A stretch of DNA of 64,000 nucleotides from positions 1,685,501 through 1,749,500 of the forward strand of contig NZ_CP048030.1 of the NCBI RefSeq assembly GCF_010092425.1, in the 5' to 3' direction. Shown piece after piece: positions 17,394 to 26,544 of this stretch. The notes under the pieces were generated by a model. It was not told the DNA's origin. It was given only the letters and a program-made list of their open reading frames with translations, and made no database searches. The translations under genes and the position numbers were made by a program. Source of the DNA: Sinimarinibacterium sp. NLF-5-8. Its GTDB lineage: Bacteria; Pseudomonadota; Gammaproteobacteria; Nevskiales; Nevskiaceae. Each line of letters begins with the position of its first letter. The first letter of the stretch is position 1.

Positions 17394-17532
17394 GCAGGGC
17401 ACACTGATTTTCAGCGGCGTCGGCGCGCCAGTCAGAGACCACCAGGGTGTGAGGCTGTCCGCGCACAGGCGCCGTCGTGTGCGGGTTTCTTTATACTCGC
17501 GGCTTCATTTGCGCCTAGCCAAGCACGCCCCA

Positions 17533-19221
17533 GTGTATACCGAGTTTTTCCAGCTTCGGGAAATGCCGTTTTCGATCACGCCCGATCCGGCTTATCTGTA
17601 CCTGTCGTCCCGGCATCAGGAAGCACTCGGCCATTTGCTTTATGGCACCGGCCAGTACGGTGGATTCGTACAACTCACCGGCGAGGTCGGCACCGGCAAG
17701 ACCACCATCATCCGCAGCCTGCTGGAGCAGCGCCTGCCGGAAGTGGATGTGGCGGTGATTCACAATCCACGGCAGAGCGAGCATGAGTTTGTCCACTCGC
17801 TGTGCGATGAGCTTGGGGTGGCGTATCCGCGCGAACAGCCTTCGCTGAAAACACTGGTGGATGCGCTCAACACACACTTGCTCAAGACCCATGCCGCTGG
17901 CCGGCGCACGGTGCTGATCATCGACGAAGCGCAAAACCTGCAACCCGGCGTGCTGGAGCAGGTGCGGCTGCTGACCAACCTGGAAACCGCCAAGGAAAAA
18001 CTGCTGCGGATCATGCTGATCGGCCAGCCGGAACTGTCGGTATTGCTGGCGCGCCCGGAGCTGCGCCAGCTGGCCAGCCGCATCACCGCGCGCTATCACC
18101 TGACGGCGCTGACCGAAGCCGAAACCGCCGAATACATCCTGCATCGCCTGCGCGTTGCTGGCGCGCAATCGGCCATTTTTGAACTGTCGGCACTGGCTCG
18201 GGTGCATCGCCATACCCAGGGCAATCCGCGATTGATCAATGTGGTGTGCGACCGCGCGCTGATGGGCGCTTATGGACGCCATGCGCGGCGCATCACCCCG
18301 GCCATCGTCGATCAGGCAACACGGGAGGTCATGGGCGATCATCCCTTGCTGTTTGATCCCAGGGCCGATCACCGCTGGCGCACCATAGAACGGGTCTGGC
18401 TGCTGCTGCTGGTGATCAGCATTGGCGTGTTTGCCTACTCTTACTGGTGGCCGCGCGCGCAGCAGATACCATCCACCGCTGAACCCGCTCACCCCCCTGT
18501 GGCGGTGGCGGCAGACTCGCCAGCCGACACCACCGATGAGGTGCCGGTATTCGTCCCGGCAGATGACGCCCCGAAAGACAGCCCGGCGTTACAGCGCGCA
18601 GCCCTGCCGGTGTCATCGGTGGCCGATCTGCCGCGCACCATTCAACCGCTGCCGATGACACTGCTGCGGCTGGCGCGGCTCTGGAATGCACGGCTGCCCA
18701 AAACCGATACCGAAGGCTTTTGTGGCGCCCTGCAAAAACAAGGACTGGAATGCTATCGCAGCAATGGCGCCTGGGATGATTTACTGAAAATGAACCGCCC
18801 GGCAATCCTCACACTCGATCTGAGAGAGGCTGGTCAGCACTACTTTCTGCTGGAGTCGATGGGCAGCCAATACGCCATTGTCGATACCGCGCTGGGGCCG
18901 ATGCGCTTGCCGCTGGAGCAACTGCGCCCGTTGTGGACCGGTGAATTTTTGCTGCTGTGGCGGCGGCAGACCCACGCCCTCAAACTCGATGCCAGCGCCA
19001 ACGCGGCCGACATTGCCTGGCTGCATGAGCAGTTGGTTGACCTGGGCTATATCACCGATGCGCGCGCGCCCCGGCAATTGACGCCGGCGCTCCAGAACGC
19101 CGTGCGCCGTTTGCAGGGGGATCGCGGGCTGGCCACCGACGGCATCGCCGGCGTGCGCACCCTGATCGAACTCGGTGACGATGTTGCCGAAACGCCCAAG
19201 CTGAGCGTGGATCTGCCATGA
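17533..19221 (+). CDS. gspA: ExeA/GspA-family AAA ATPase with peptidoglycan-binding domain
   Basis: A 562-residue protein. Residues 1-280 form an AAA ATPase of the ExeA type: start YTEFFQLREMPFSITPDP, Walker A GEVGTGKTT, Walker B VLIIDEAQNL. One membrane segment follows (about 300-320), then a Pro-rich linker, a C39-like region (about 390-480) and a C-terminal peptidoglycan-binding domain (LVDLGYI, QGDRGLATDGIAGVRTL). ExeA/GspA with GspB opens the cell wall for assembly of the type II secretion secretin. The GTG at 17533 is chosen because family members start at this motif; the frame is open further upstream. It overlaps gspB by 4 bases (ATGA). No other gsp genes are in the window. Confidence 0.87.
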   Translation: MYTEFFQLREMPFSITPDPAYLYLSSRHQEALGHLLYGTGQYGGFVQLTGEVGTGKTTIIRSLLEQRLPEVDVAVIHNPRQSEHEFVHSLCDELGVAYPREQPSLKTLVDALNTHLLKTHAAGRRTVLIIDEAQNLQPGVLEQVRLLTNLETAKEKLLRIMLIGQPELSVLLARPELRQLASRITARYHLTALTEAETAEYILHRLRVAGAQSAIFELSALARVHRHTQGNPRLINVVCDRALMGAYGRHARRITPAIVDQATREVMGDHPLLFDPRADHRWRTIERVWLLLLVISIGVFAYSYWWPRAQQIPSTAEPAHPPVAVAADSPADTTDEVPVFVPADDAPKDSPALQRAALPVSSVADLPRTIQPLPMTLLRLARLWNARLPKTDTEGFCGALQKQGLECYRSNGAWDDLLKMNRPAILTLDLREAGQHYFLLESMGSQYAIVDTALGPMRLPLEQLRPLWTGEFLLLWRRQTHALKLDASANAADIAWLHEQLVDLGYITDARAPRQLTPALQNAVRRLQGDRGLATDGIAGVRTLIELGDDVAETPKLSVDLP

Positions 19222-19934
19222 GCTACATCCTTGATGCCCTGAAGCGTGCGGAACAGGCACGCAGCCAGACTCCGTTCAACGAGCCTTTGACCGCATCGGC
19301 GCGCGCGCAGGAACTGCCGCGCCTGCGTCCGACGACGCTGGCACTGGCGGCGGCCACCCTGTTTCTGGCCGGCATCGGTGCTGCCAGCCTGTGGCGCGCG
19401 CGCGCGCCAATGCCGCCCCCCACAACGTCAGCGGCCACCGCTGCGGCACCGGTCACGGTTCACGGAACGATGACGCCGAAGCCGGTACCGCCACAGGCAG
19501 ACTCACCAGAGCTGATGGCCTACGACAGCCTCGATGATGTCGCCCCGGTCTATCAAGGCAGTGTCTCCGCCCTGCCCGCTGTCCGCGACGCAGCCGACGA
19601 TGAACCGGCGCCATCCGTGGGACGGGTGACCGTGATCGAGCCGCCTGCCGCATCGATTCAGCCGTCGCCATCAACCCCGCCCGCCGCCGATGACGACGGG
19701 CGGGTCCCAACACTGGGAGAAATGCCGGCCGCGTTCAGGGCACAGTTCCCGGCGCTACAGGTACAGGTGCATGTGTATGACGCCAATCCGGCCAAGCGCT
19801 GGATGATGATCGACAACCGCCGCTACAACCAGGGCAACGTGCTCGGCAGCGGGCCACGACTGATCGAAATCCGCGCCAATGGCGCTGTCTTTGAACTCGA
19901 AGGCGAACAGGTGTTCTGGCCGTTGCAGCGATAA
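19218..19934 (+). CDS. gspB: General secretion pathway protein GspB
   Basis: A 238-residue protein starting MSYILDALKRAEQARSQ, the standard GspB N-terminus, followed by one membrane helix (about 40-60), a Pro/Ala-rich periplasmic linker, and a C-terminal GspB domain (FPALQVQVHVYDANPAKRW, VFELEGEQVFWPLQ). It partners the ExeA/GspA protein directly upstream, with which it overlaps by 4 bases. In Aeromonas the pair is needed to place the secretin in the outer membrane. Confidence 0.9.
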   Translation: MSYILDALKRAEQARSQTPFNEPLTASARAQELPRLRPTTLALAAATLFLAGIGAASLWRARAPMPPPTTSAATAAAPVTVHGTMTPKPVPPQADSPELMAYDSLDDVAPVYQGSVSALPAVRDAADDEPAPSVGRVTVIEPPAASIQPSPSTPPAADDDGRVPTLGEMPAAFRAQFPALQVQVHVYDANPAKRWMMIDNRRYNQGNVLGSGPRLIEIRANGAVFELEGEQVFWPLQR

Positions 19935-20037
19935 CGCCGCAGCCATTCGCGCACACTTTCAGACCGTGGGAGCGGGTTTACCCGCGAAGATCGGGCGTTG
20001 CGATAACGCCGCAGCCGTTCGACGCGCGCTTTCAGAC
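19928..20037. repeat. Direct repeat flanking a REP palindrome between gspB and argD
   Basis: A block of 37 bases (19928-19964, beginning GCGATAACGCCGCAGCC and ending CTTTCAGAC) recurs with few changes at 20000-20037. Between them is a REP-type palindrome, GTGGGAGCGGGTTTACCCGCGAA (about 19967-19989). The first copy contains the gspB stop codon and the second contains the argD stop codon on the other strand. Confidence 0.7.
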
Positions 20038-21234
20038 TGCCGCGAGCGCGCGCTCCAGCCGCAGCAGACCTTCGGCAACATCTTCAGCGCCGATGGTCAG
20101 TGCTGGCGTCAGCCGCAGCACATCAGGCCCGGCCAGCAGCATCCACAGCCCCTGATCCATTGCAGCGGCCACCACTGCGCCGGCCTTGCCCTGCCACGAA
20201 CCGAGCAACGGAATGCCGATCAACAAGCCCTGTCCGCGCGGTGCGGCGATGCGATCGGGATAGCGGTGGCTCAATGCGGTCAGCCCCTGCATCAACTGAT
20301 CGGCGCGCGCGCGCACATTTTCCAGCGTCTCGGGTTTGCTGATTTGCTCGACGACGACATCGGCCACGGCACAGGCCAATGGGTTGCCGCCGTAGGTGGA
20401 ACCATGACTGCCAACACTGAACGCCTGGGCGCAGGCATCCGTGGTGAGCATCGCCGCAATCGGAAATCCGCCGCCCAATCCCTTGGCCGTGGTTAATACA
20501 TCGGGCGCCACGCCGATCTGCTCGTAGGCAAAATAGCGGCCGGTGCGACCATTGCCGGTCTGCACTTCATCAAAGATCAGCAGGGCATCGTACTGGTCAC
20601 ACAGCGCGCGCGCGCCACGCACAAAGTCGGGATCGGCGGGCAAAATGCCGCCCTCCCCCTGCAAGGGCTCCATGACGACGGCACACACCGTGTCGTTCAT
20701 CGCGGCCTTGAGTGCCGCCAGATCATTGAACGGCAGGTGGCGGATGCCCCCCGGCAGCGGTTCAAACCCCTGGGTGTATTTGGGCTGCCCGCCGACGCTG
20801 ACCGTGAACAGGGTGCGGCCATGGAAAGCGTGCTCGAAGGACAGAATGACGTTTTTATGCGCCCCGAATTGGGTGTTGCCGCGCCGCCGTGCAAGCTTGA
20901 ATGCAGCCTCGTTGGCTTCGCCGCCGGAATTGCAGAAAAACACCTTGTCGGCAAATGACAGATCAATCAGCCGTTGCGCCAGGCGCAAGGCCGGCTCATT
21001 GGTCATGACGTTAGACACATGCCAGAGCCGGTTTGCCTGCTCGGTGAGCGCGGCAACCATGCGCGGGTTTGCATGACCGAGTGCGGTCACGGCAATCCCG
21101 GCGGCAAAATCCACATATTCGCGCCCATCCTGATCCCAGATGCGCGAACCCAGCCCGCGCACCGGAATCCGTTGCGCGGGCTGGTAGTTGGGCACCATCA
21201 CTTGATCGAATACGGCACGGCTGGGAGTGGACAC
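20032..21234 (-). CDS. argD: Acetylornithine/succinyldiaminopimelate-type aminotransferase
   Basis: A 400-residue class III PLP aminotransferase. Motifs include FCNSGGEANEAAFKLARR, LIFDEVQTGNGRTG and the PLP lysine in LTTAKGLGGGFPIAAM. ArgD converts N-acetylglutamate semialdehyde to N-acetylornithine. The GTG at 21234, with an AGGAAGG ribosome-binding site, gives the expected start STPSRAVFDQVMVPNY; an upstream frame would add 15 poor residues. AstC (arginine catabolism) is a close paralogue; no ast genes are present here, so argD is favoured but not certain. Confidence 0.9.
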   Translation of the reverse strand: MSTPSRAVFDQVMVPNYQPAQRIPVRGLGSRIWDQDGREYVDFAAGIAVTALGHANPRMVAALTEQANRLWHVSNVMTNEPALRLAQRLIDLSFADKVFFCNSGGEANEAAFKLARRRGNTQFGAHKNVILSFEHAFHGRTLFTVSVGGQPKYTQGFEPLPGGIRHLPFNDLAALKAAMNDTVCAVVMEPLQGEGGILPADPDFVRGARALCDQYDALLIFDEVQTGNGRTGRYFAYEQIGVAPDVLTTAKGLGGGFPIAAMLTTDACAQAFSVGSHGSTYGGNPLACAVADVVVEQISKPETLENVRARADQLMQGLTALSHRYPDRIAAPRGQGLLIGIPLLGSWQGKAGAVVAAAMDQGLWMLLAGPDVLRLTPALTIGAEDVAEGLLRLERALAAV

Positions 21235-21436
21235 GACAAAACCTTCCTGAATAGAAAAACGCCCGCCGCACAGCCGCAAGAATCAGGCTGGCATCGGGCA
21301 CGCGGCGCATATTGTCCGGCGCGGCGGCGGTTGTCGCAAGACACCGCCGCAGACATCGCCCGGAACACCGACTCAAACGTCGATCAACGATCGGCCGACC
21401 GATCGCCGACCAGCCGTCATGTGCGGGCGCCCCGGT

Positions 21437-22633
21437 TCAATCGACGATGATGCGAAACTCCACGCGGCGGTTCTGCGCGCGCCCGGCTTCGGTGCGGTTG
21501 GAGGCAATCGGACGGAACTGGCCATAGCCCATCGCCACCAGCCGGCCACTGTCGATGCCGCGCGAAATCAGGTACTGCCGCACCGATTCGGCTCGTTCCT
21601 GGGACAGGATGTGGTTGAACGATTCATTGCCGACGTTATCGGTATGCCCGCCGATCTCGATCCGCACCGAAGGCTGCGCCTTGAGTGAGTCGGCCATCTG
21701 ATCGAGTGCGCGGCGCGCCTCGCCGGTGAGAATGGCATCGCTGTTCTCAAAGGTGACGTTTTCGAGCACAACGCCAGCACCGCTGTCAACGCCATGATCG
21801 GCACAGGCTTGTCCCTGCACATCAAAACCGCCAAAGCACGGCGATTCTTCCGGCATCGGCAGCGCCACGGCGCTCATGGGACAACCACGGCCATCGACGA
21901 CTGCGCCAAAAGGCGTATCGGGGCATTCATCCAGGCTGTCGATGACACCATCACGATCGGAATCCACGCCGCAATCGCTGCGCCCAGTGATCGGATCGAC
22001 AACCGCCAGCTCACATTCCTGTGCAGGTGCCGGGGCACGATGCTCGGCCGGGGTAAAGAACATCGACAGAGGCAGTTGCAGGCCCGCGCCGATCCGGTAA
22101 TCGATCAGAATGTCTTCGCCCGGCACGGACTTCTTGTTGTCCTGCGCCTGGATGCGCGCGTCCAGCCGCGCCGCCAGCCCCAGCCACGGCAGCGGAATCA
22201 GCGCACCACCGCCAAAATTGAGCCCGAACGAATTGCGCGAATCCCCGCGCACATCGTCCTGCACCACGCCCAGCCCGCCCAGCACGAACGGCTTGAACAC
22301 AAAACCGTTCTGCCAGCCGAGGCTGCCAAAGTCGTAAACCAGATCGAGCATGATGCCGCGCTGATAGTCGTGCTGGCCATCGACATCGCGCTTGCGTTGC
22401 AGGGCGTGGAATTGCCCTTCGACGGCCAGATTGGAATAACCCCATTGCGTCAGCGGCCAGCCAAAGCGCAGGTCAAAACCGTTGCCGTTGCCGGATTCGC
22501 GCGCGCTGTCGCTGATTTCAAAGTTGTAACCGGCACCAACGTAGGGGATATCGTAATCGTCTACGGTGACGGCAGCCGCCGAGCACGACCACAGCAAGGC
22601 CAGCGCAGTGGCAGAAGCAAGCATATGACGCAT
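21437..22633 (-). CDS. OmpA-family outer membrane protein with thrombospondin-type-3 calcium repeat
   Basis: A 398-residue protein with a signal peptide (cleavage near SAAA/VTVDD), an N-terminal beta-barrel of about 180 residues (aromatic-rich alternating strands, GAGYNFEISDSA, FVLGGLGVVQDD), a TSP3-type calcium stretch (CGVDSDRDGVIDSLDECPDT) and a C-terminal OmpA peptidoglycan-binding domain (IEIGGHTDNVGNESFNHI, QERAESVRQYL, AQNRRVEFRI), with the key Asp and Arg present. It anchors the outer membrane to the cell wall. The 200-base gap to argD contains GC-rich inverted repeats without U-tracts; no clear terminator seen. Confidence 0.92.
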   Translation of the reverse strand: MRHMLASATALALLWSCSAAAVTVDDYDIPYVGAGYNFEISDSARESGNGNGFDLRFGWPLTQWGYSNLAVEGQFHALQRKRDVDGQHDYQRGIMLDLVYDFGSLGWQNGFVFKPFVLGGLGVVQDDVRGDSRNSFGLNFGGGALIPLPWLGLAARLDARIQAQDNKKSVPGEDILIDYRIGAGLQLPLSMFFTPAEHRAPAPAQECELAVVDPITGRSDCGVDSDRDGVIDSLDECPDTPFGAVVDGRGCPMSAVALPMPEESPCFGGFDVQGQACADHGVDSGAGVVLENVTFENSDAILTGEARRALDQMADSLKAQPSVRIEIGGHTDNVGNESFNHILSQERAESVRQYLISRGIDSGRLVAMGYGQFRPIASNRTEAGRAQNRRVEFRIIVD

Positions 22634-22712
22634 GAAAAACCCCCAAATTTTTAATTGTGCATTTGCAACGTGGGCGAAACTGTACTGGATTCACCTGCGC
22701 CGCGAAACAGAA

Positions 22713-23723
22713 TCAACGTCGTAAATCGGCCCCACATTCGGCAATCAGCGCCGGGCCACGGTAAATGAATCCCGAATAAATCTGAACCAGATCGGCGCCG
22801 GCCTGGCGCTTGCCGCGCGCATCGGCGCCACAGGTAATGCCACCCACGCCAATCAGCGGAAAGTCCGCACCCACGCGCTGGCGCAGCTGTTGCAGCACTT
22901 CATTGGCCCTGGGCAGCAGCGGCGCACCCGACAAGCCTCCGGTTTGCTGTGCCAGCGGCTCGCCTTCCAAACCGGGGCGGGCGATGGTGGTGTTGGTGGC
23001 GATCAGGCCATCGATCCCGGATTCGCGCGCGGCCAGGGCAATGCCGTCCAGTTCTTCGAAGGTCACATCGGGGGCAATCTTGACCACAATCGGTCGCTGC
23101 ACTCCATGTTGATCGGCCAGTTCGCGGCGCGCGCGGATCAACGCATCCAGCAAGCCGCGCAAATGCGCTGCACCTTGCAGCTCGCGCAGGTTTTTGGTGT
23201 TGGGTGAGGAGATGTTGACAGTGATGTACGACGCTGCCGTGTAAACCTTGCGCAGGCAGTGCAGATAGTCGTCAGCCGCACGCTCATTGGGGGTATCAAA
23301 GTTTTTGCCGATGTTGATGCCCAAAACGCCGGAAAAATCGCTTTCGGCGACGCGCGCGAGCAGGTAATCCACGCCTTTGTTGTTAAACCCCAGCCGGTTG
23401 ATGATGGCTTGATGCTGCGGCAGCCGGAACATGCGCGGACGCGGATTGCCCGGCTGTGGGCGCGGGGTAACGGTGCCGACTTCGACAAAGCCAAACTCCA
23501 GTGCTTGCCACGCGGCCAGGCATTCGGCGTTCTTGTCCAGCCCGGCGGCCAGGCCGACGCGGTTGGCAAAGTCCAGCCCCATCAGTCTCACCGGATCGGC
23601 GGGCACGGGCTGGCGAAACGGCGCGGTGGCCAGGTTCGGCATTTTGCGGAACATCGCCAGCGTCAGTTCATGCGCGCGCTCGGCGTCCAGGGTAAACAGC
23701 AAGTTTCGGGCAAGAGCGTACAT
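22713..23723 (-). CDS. pyrD: Dihydroorotate dehydrogenase (quinone), class 2
   Basis: A 336-residue FMN enzyme of pyrimidine synthesis, membrane-associated through its N-terminal amphipathic helices (MYALARNLLFTLDAERAHEL) and passing electrons to quinone. Class 2 features: that N-terminal extension and the catalytic serine region NISSPNTKNLRELQ. FMN-binding stretches PLIGVGGITCGADAR and LVQIYSGFIYRGP are intact. ATG 23723 fits the family start; the frame is open for another 48 Ala-rich codons upstream, overlapping the ABC1 gene's end, and these are not expected to be coding. Confidence 0.95.
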   Translation of the reverse strand: MYALARNLLFTLDAERAHELTLAMFRKMPNLATAPFRQPVPADPVRLMGLDFANRVGLAAGLDKNAECLAAWQALEFGFVEVGTVTPRPQPGNPRPRMFRLPQHQAIINRLGFNNKGVDYLLARVAESDFSGVLGINIGKNFDTPNERAADDYLHCLRKVYTAASYITVNISSPNTKNLRELQGAAHLRGLLDALIRARRELADQHGVQRPIVVKIAPDVTFEELDGIALAARESGIDGLIATNTTIARPGLEGEPLAQQTGGLSGAPLLPRANEVLQQLRQRVGADFPLIGVGGITCGADARGKRQAGADLVQIYSGFIYRGPALIAECGADLRR

Positions 23724-23758
23724 CGCAAACCTCAACGTAAAACGATCACGGCGCGCTT

Positions 23759-25795
23759 CTAACGCTGCACCGGGGGGCGCAGCGACTGCGACGGCATCGG
23801 CGGCGGCGCAGCGCGCGGCGCAATCGTCCGCAGCGGTGGCGGCGGCGATTGCACCTGCGGCTGCCACGGCAGCGCGGTAGCAAGCCGCTGACGCACATTG
23901 CGTACGCGTTCGTGCAATAAATCCTGGGTGATCGTCAGCGGCATCCGCATCAGACTGCGGATCACATCACTGAGCAGACGGCGCTTGGAGTCGTTTTCAT
24001 ACAGCGAGCCAAAGCTGCCAGCGGCGGCAAATAGCGCGCGCGACAGGTGCACATAGTCGCGGCGCACCACCAATCCAATCTGCTGGGTGTTGGACATCAG
24101 ATGCAACACGGTCTGACCGCGCACGCTCAGACCTTCCATGCCGCCTTTGCGCAGCGCCTGGATGAAGTTACGACGGGTCAGTGGCGTGACGTTTTTCTTA
24201 TGCAGGGTTTCATCCAGCGCGGCTTTGATTTCTGCGCGGCGGGCATCGTCCACCTCTGGCTGGGTGCTGACACGGATCAGCGCATCGGTGAGCTGCTCGG
24301 TATCGGCGGTGACGGCGGCAGCCAGGTAATCCCACACCGCGCTCCACTTGCCATCCAGACCGACGACGTTGCCCCAGTCGATCAGATACAGCGAGCCGCT
24401 GCGATCCACCATGATGTTGCCGGGGTGCAGGTCACCGTGGATTTCATGGTGGACAAAAATATGGTTGAGCAACGTGTACAGCAGCCGATCGGAGATTTGC
24501 TTTTGAAAACGACGGCGCTCGATCAATGGCATTTGCCGCAGCGCGCGCGTCAGGCTCTCGGCATCCGACAGGTATTCCATCTCGATGATGCGCCGCGAGT
24601 GCCCGTACAGCTGCGGCACCCGCCACATCCGTGAGTGCAGGCTGCGCTGATGAAAGCGCTGGTGATGCAGGGCTTCGGCATCAAAGTCCAGTTCTTCGAC
24701 AAAACCAGCGACAAACTCATCGACCTGCTCTTGCATCGCGCGCAAAAACGGCGCGAGCTTGGAATGCGGCGCCCAGTATTGCGACGACATGATCGCCAGC
24801 CCCATGACCATTTTGCCGATGGTGAACTCGCGGTCGATGTTTTGCCGCCCCACCTTGACCACCACCTGCCGCAGCCGCTCAACACCGTCTTCTACAAACG
24901 GTTTTTTGGCCAGATACACCGAGCCGATGGAACCGGATTTGATCGGGTTGGCCGGATCAAAGCCCAAATACAGCTTGTGCGGCGGCTTGCCGTAGCACTC
25001 GATAAAGGCCTGGACGACTTCGTCCTCATCCATCGGCGGCACGTCTTCGTGAAACACCGCCAGTTCGCGCGCGATCTCATTGGGCAAGAAGTCGGCATTG
25101 GCGGCGGCGACCTGCGCCATTTTGACAAAGAACGGGCCAAACTCGCGCACCATCTGCGCAACGATTTGCGCCTGCGCACCAAAGTCTTTGGGATCGGTCT
25201 GGAAAAACGGCTTGATGTAGCGCAGCGCCCCCAACTGGCGGCGCATGATCAGCAAATCCTTGCGCAGCGTGCCCGCGCGCCGCAGCACTTCCTGCAATTG
25301 CCACTGGTTGAAGCGCCGCCCGGCCTTGAGAATGTTGACCAGCTCCACCAGCAGCGGCTCATAAGTGCGCAGCACCAACCGCACCATGTCCAGCGATAAC
25401 TCACCTAACCCCTTGAGCTCCGGCGTGGAAAACAGCTCTTCAAAAAACTCCCAGAAGCCCTGGACGATTTGTTCCGGCACCTGCACCGGCGAGCGTGCCA
25501 CGGCCTGATCGACCATGAAGCGGATCAGATCTTCGGTGGATTCTTCATTGGGAATCAGTCGGCGCGCGCGCAGATAGCTGGTCAAACGCTCGGTCTGGTG
25601 CAGGAGCGGATGCTGATACAACCCGGCAAAGGCGCTGTCGATGGCCTCCGCCAAGTCATCGCGGGTGACATCGGGATCAGCCCCCAACAGCTTGAGCAGC
25701 GGCGAAAACCCCTGCGACAGGCGATAGGTGGAAGTGGTCAGCGCGCCGATTTCCTTGAACAAGGTCACAGCCGCATTGTCGCGCAAGGAAACCAT
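23759..25795 (-). CDS. ABC1/UbiB-type atypical kinase-like protein with glycine-rich loop
   Basis: A 678-residue protein of the ABC1/ADCK/UbiB family, larger than UbiB (about 545). The N-terminal 200 residues are helical and not recognised. The family helix motif is FFVKMAQVAAANADFLPNEI (usual KxGQ here KMAQ). The nucleotide loop reads KSGSIGSVYLAKK, glycine/serine-rich, where UbiB proteins carry an Ala-rich loop. The catalytic HGDLHPGNIMVD and metal-binding LIDWGNV (DFG equivalent) are present. The end is Pro-rich and lacks obvious UbiB membrane helices. Probably an ATPase/kinase-like protein linked to lipid or quinone metabolism; a true substrate is unknown. It lies between pyrD and ribA. 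Confidence 0.8.
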   Translation of the reverse strand: MVSLRDNAAVTLFKEIGALTTSTYRLSQGFSPLLKLLGADPDVTRDDLAEAIDSAFAGLYQHPLLHQTERLTSYLRARRLIPNEESTEDLIRFMVDQAVARSPVQVPEQIVQGFWEFFEELFSTPELKGLGELSLDMVRLVLRTYEPLLVELVNILKAGRRFNQWQLQEVLRRAGTLRKDLLIMRRQLGALRYIKPFFQTDPKDFGAQAQIVAQMVREFGPFFVKMAQVAAANADFLPNEIARELAVFHEDVPPMDEDEVVQAFIECYGKPPHKLYLGFDPANPIKSGSIGSVYLAKKPFVEDGVERLRQVVVKVGRQNIDREFTIGKMVMGLAIMSSQYWAPHSKLAPFLRAMQEQVDEFVAGFVEELDFDAEALHHQRFHQRSLHSRMWRVPQLYGHSRRIIEMEYLSDAESLTRALRQMPLIERRRFQKQISDRLLYTLLNHIFVHHEIHGDLHPGNIMVDRSGSLYLIDWGNVVGLDGKWSAVWDYLAAAVTADTEQLTDALIRVSTQPEVDDARRAEIKAALDETLHKKNVTPLTRRNFIQALRKGGMEGLSVRGQTVLHLMSNTQQIGLVVRRDYVHLSRALFAAAGSFGSLYENDSKRRLLSDVIRSLMRMPLTITQDLLHERVRNVRQRLATALPWQPQVQSPPPPLRTIAPRAAPPPMPSQSLRPPVQR

Positions 25796-25837
25796 ATCAG
25801 CGCCCGAACAGTGGTCGTCGCCCGGACATTGTCATGT

Positions 25838-26440
25838 TCAAGGCAGCGTCAGCAGATGACCGAGCTTGGCTTGTTTGGCGGCCAGGTATCTGCGGTTGTA
25901 GGGGTTTAAGCCGGTTTGCAAAGGTACCCGTTCGACCACTTCAATGCCATCGGCAGACAGCGCATCAATTTTGCGCGGATTGTTGGTCATCAAGCGGATT
26001 TTGAGCAGCCCCAAGTGCTTGAGCAGGCGCACGGCCAGGCCATAGTCACGCGCATCGGCCGGAAAACCCAGCTGGTGATTGGCTTCAACCGTATCAGCCC
26101 CCTGATCTTGTAGCGCATAGGCGCGGATTTTGTTGCCCAGTCCAATGCCTCGCCCTTCCTGACGCAGATACAACACGGCGCCGCGCCCGGCCTCGGCAAT
26201 GCGGTGCAGCGCCGCATCGAGCTGCGCACCACAATCGCAGCGCAGTGAAAACAGCGCATCGCCGGTCAGGCATTCCGAATGCACGCGCACCAGCGGCGGA
26301 TCGCCCGACAAATCACCCAGCGACAGCACCACATGCTCTTTGCCATCGGCCGCCTTGAAGACGCTGATGCGAAATTCAGCAAAGGGAGTGGGCAGCCGGG
26401 ACTCGGCAAAAGCATGCAAATCAGGGGAGGAAGTGGACAC
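25838..26440 (-). CDS. ribA: GTP cyclohydrolase II
   Basis: A 200-residue single-domain RibA that opens GTP to start riboflavin synthesis. The three zinc cysteines are in [20 protein letters not shown], the substrate region in [19 protein letters not shown], and the C-terminal [12 protein letters not shown] and [14 protein letters not shown] motifs are present. GTG 26440 is favoured because the family starts a few residues before LPTPF; an ATG at 26473 is an alternative. It is a stand-alone protein, not a RibBA fusion. Confidence 0.93.
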   Translation of the reverse strand: MSTSSPDLHAFAESRLPTPFAEFRISVFKAADGKEHVVLSLGDLSGDPPLVRVHSECLTGDALFSLRCDCGAQLDAALHRIAEAGRGAVLYLRQEGRGIGLGNKIRAYALQDQGADTVEANHQLGFPADARDYGLAVRLLKHLGLLKIRLMTNNPRKIDALSADGIEVVERVPLQTGLNPYNRRYLAAKQAKLGHLLTLP

Positions 26441-26544
26441 AACGTTCTCAAAAAACTTTTGGCGGCAAAACATCACCAGAACACAGCAGCCGCAGCGCGG
26501 GGACGGCGAAGTTTAGCCGCCCCCGCGCTCAAGAGGGATAAAAT

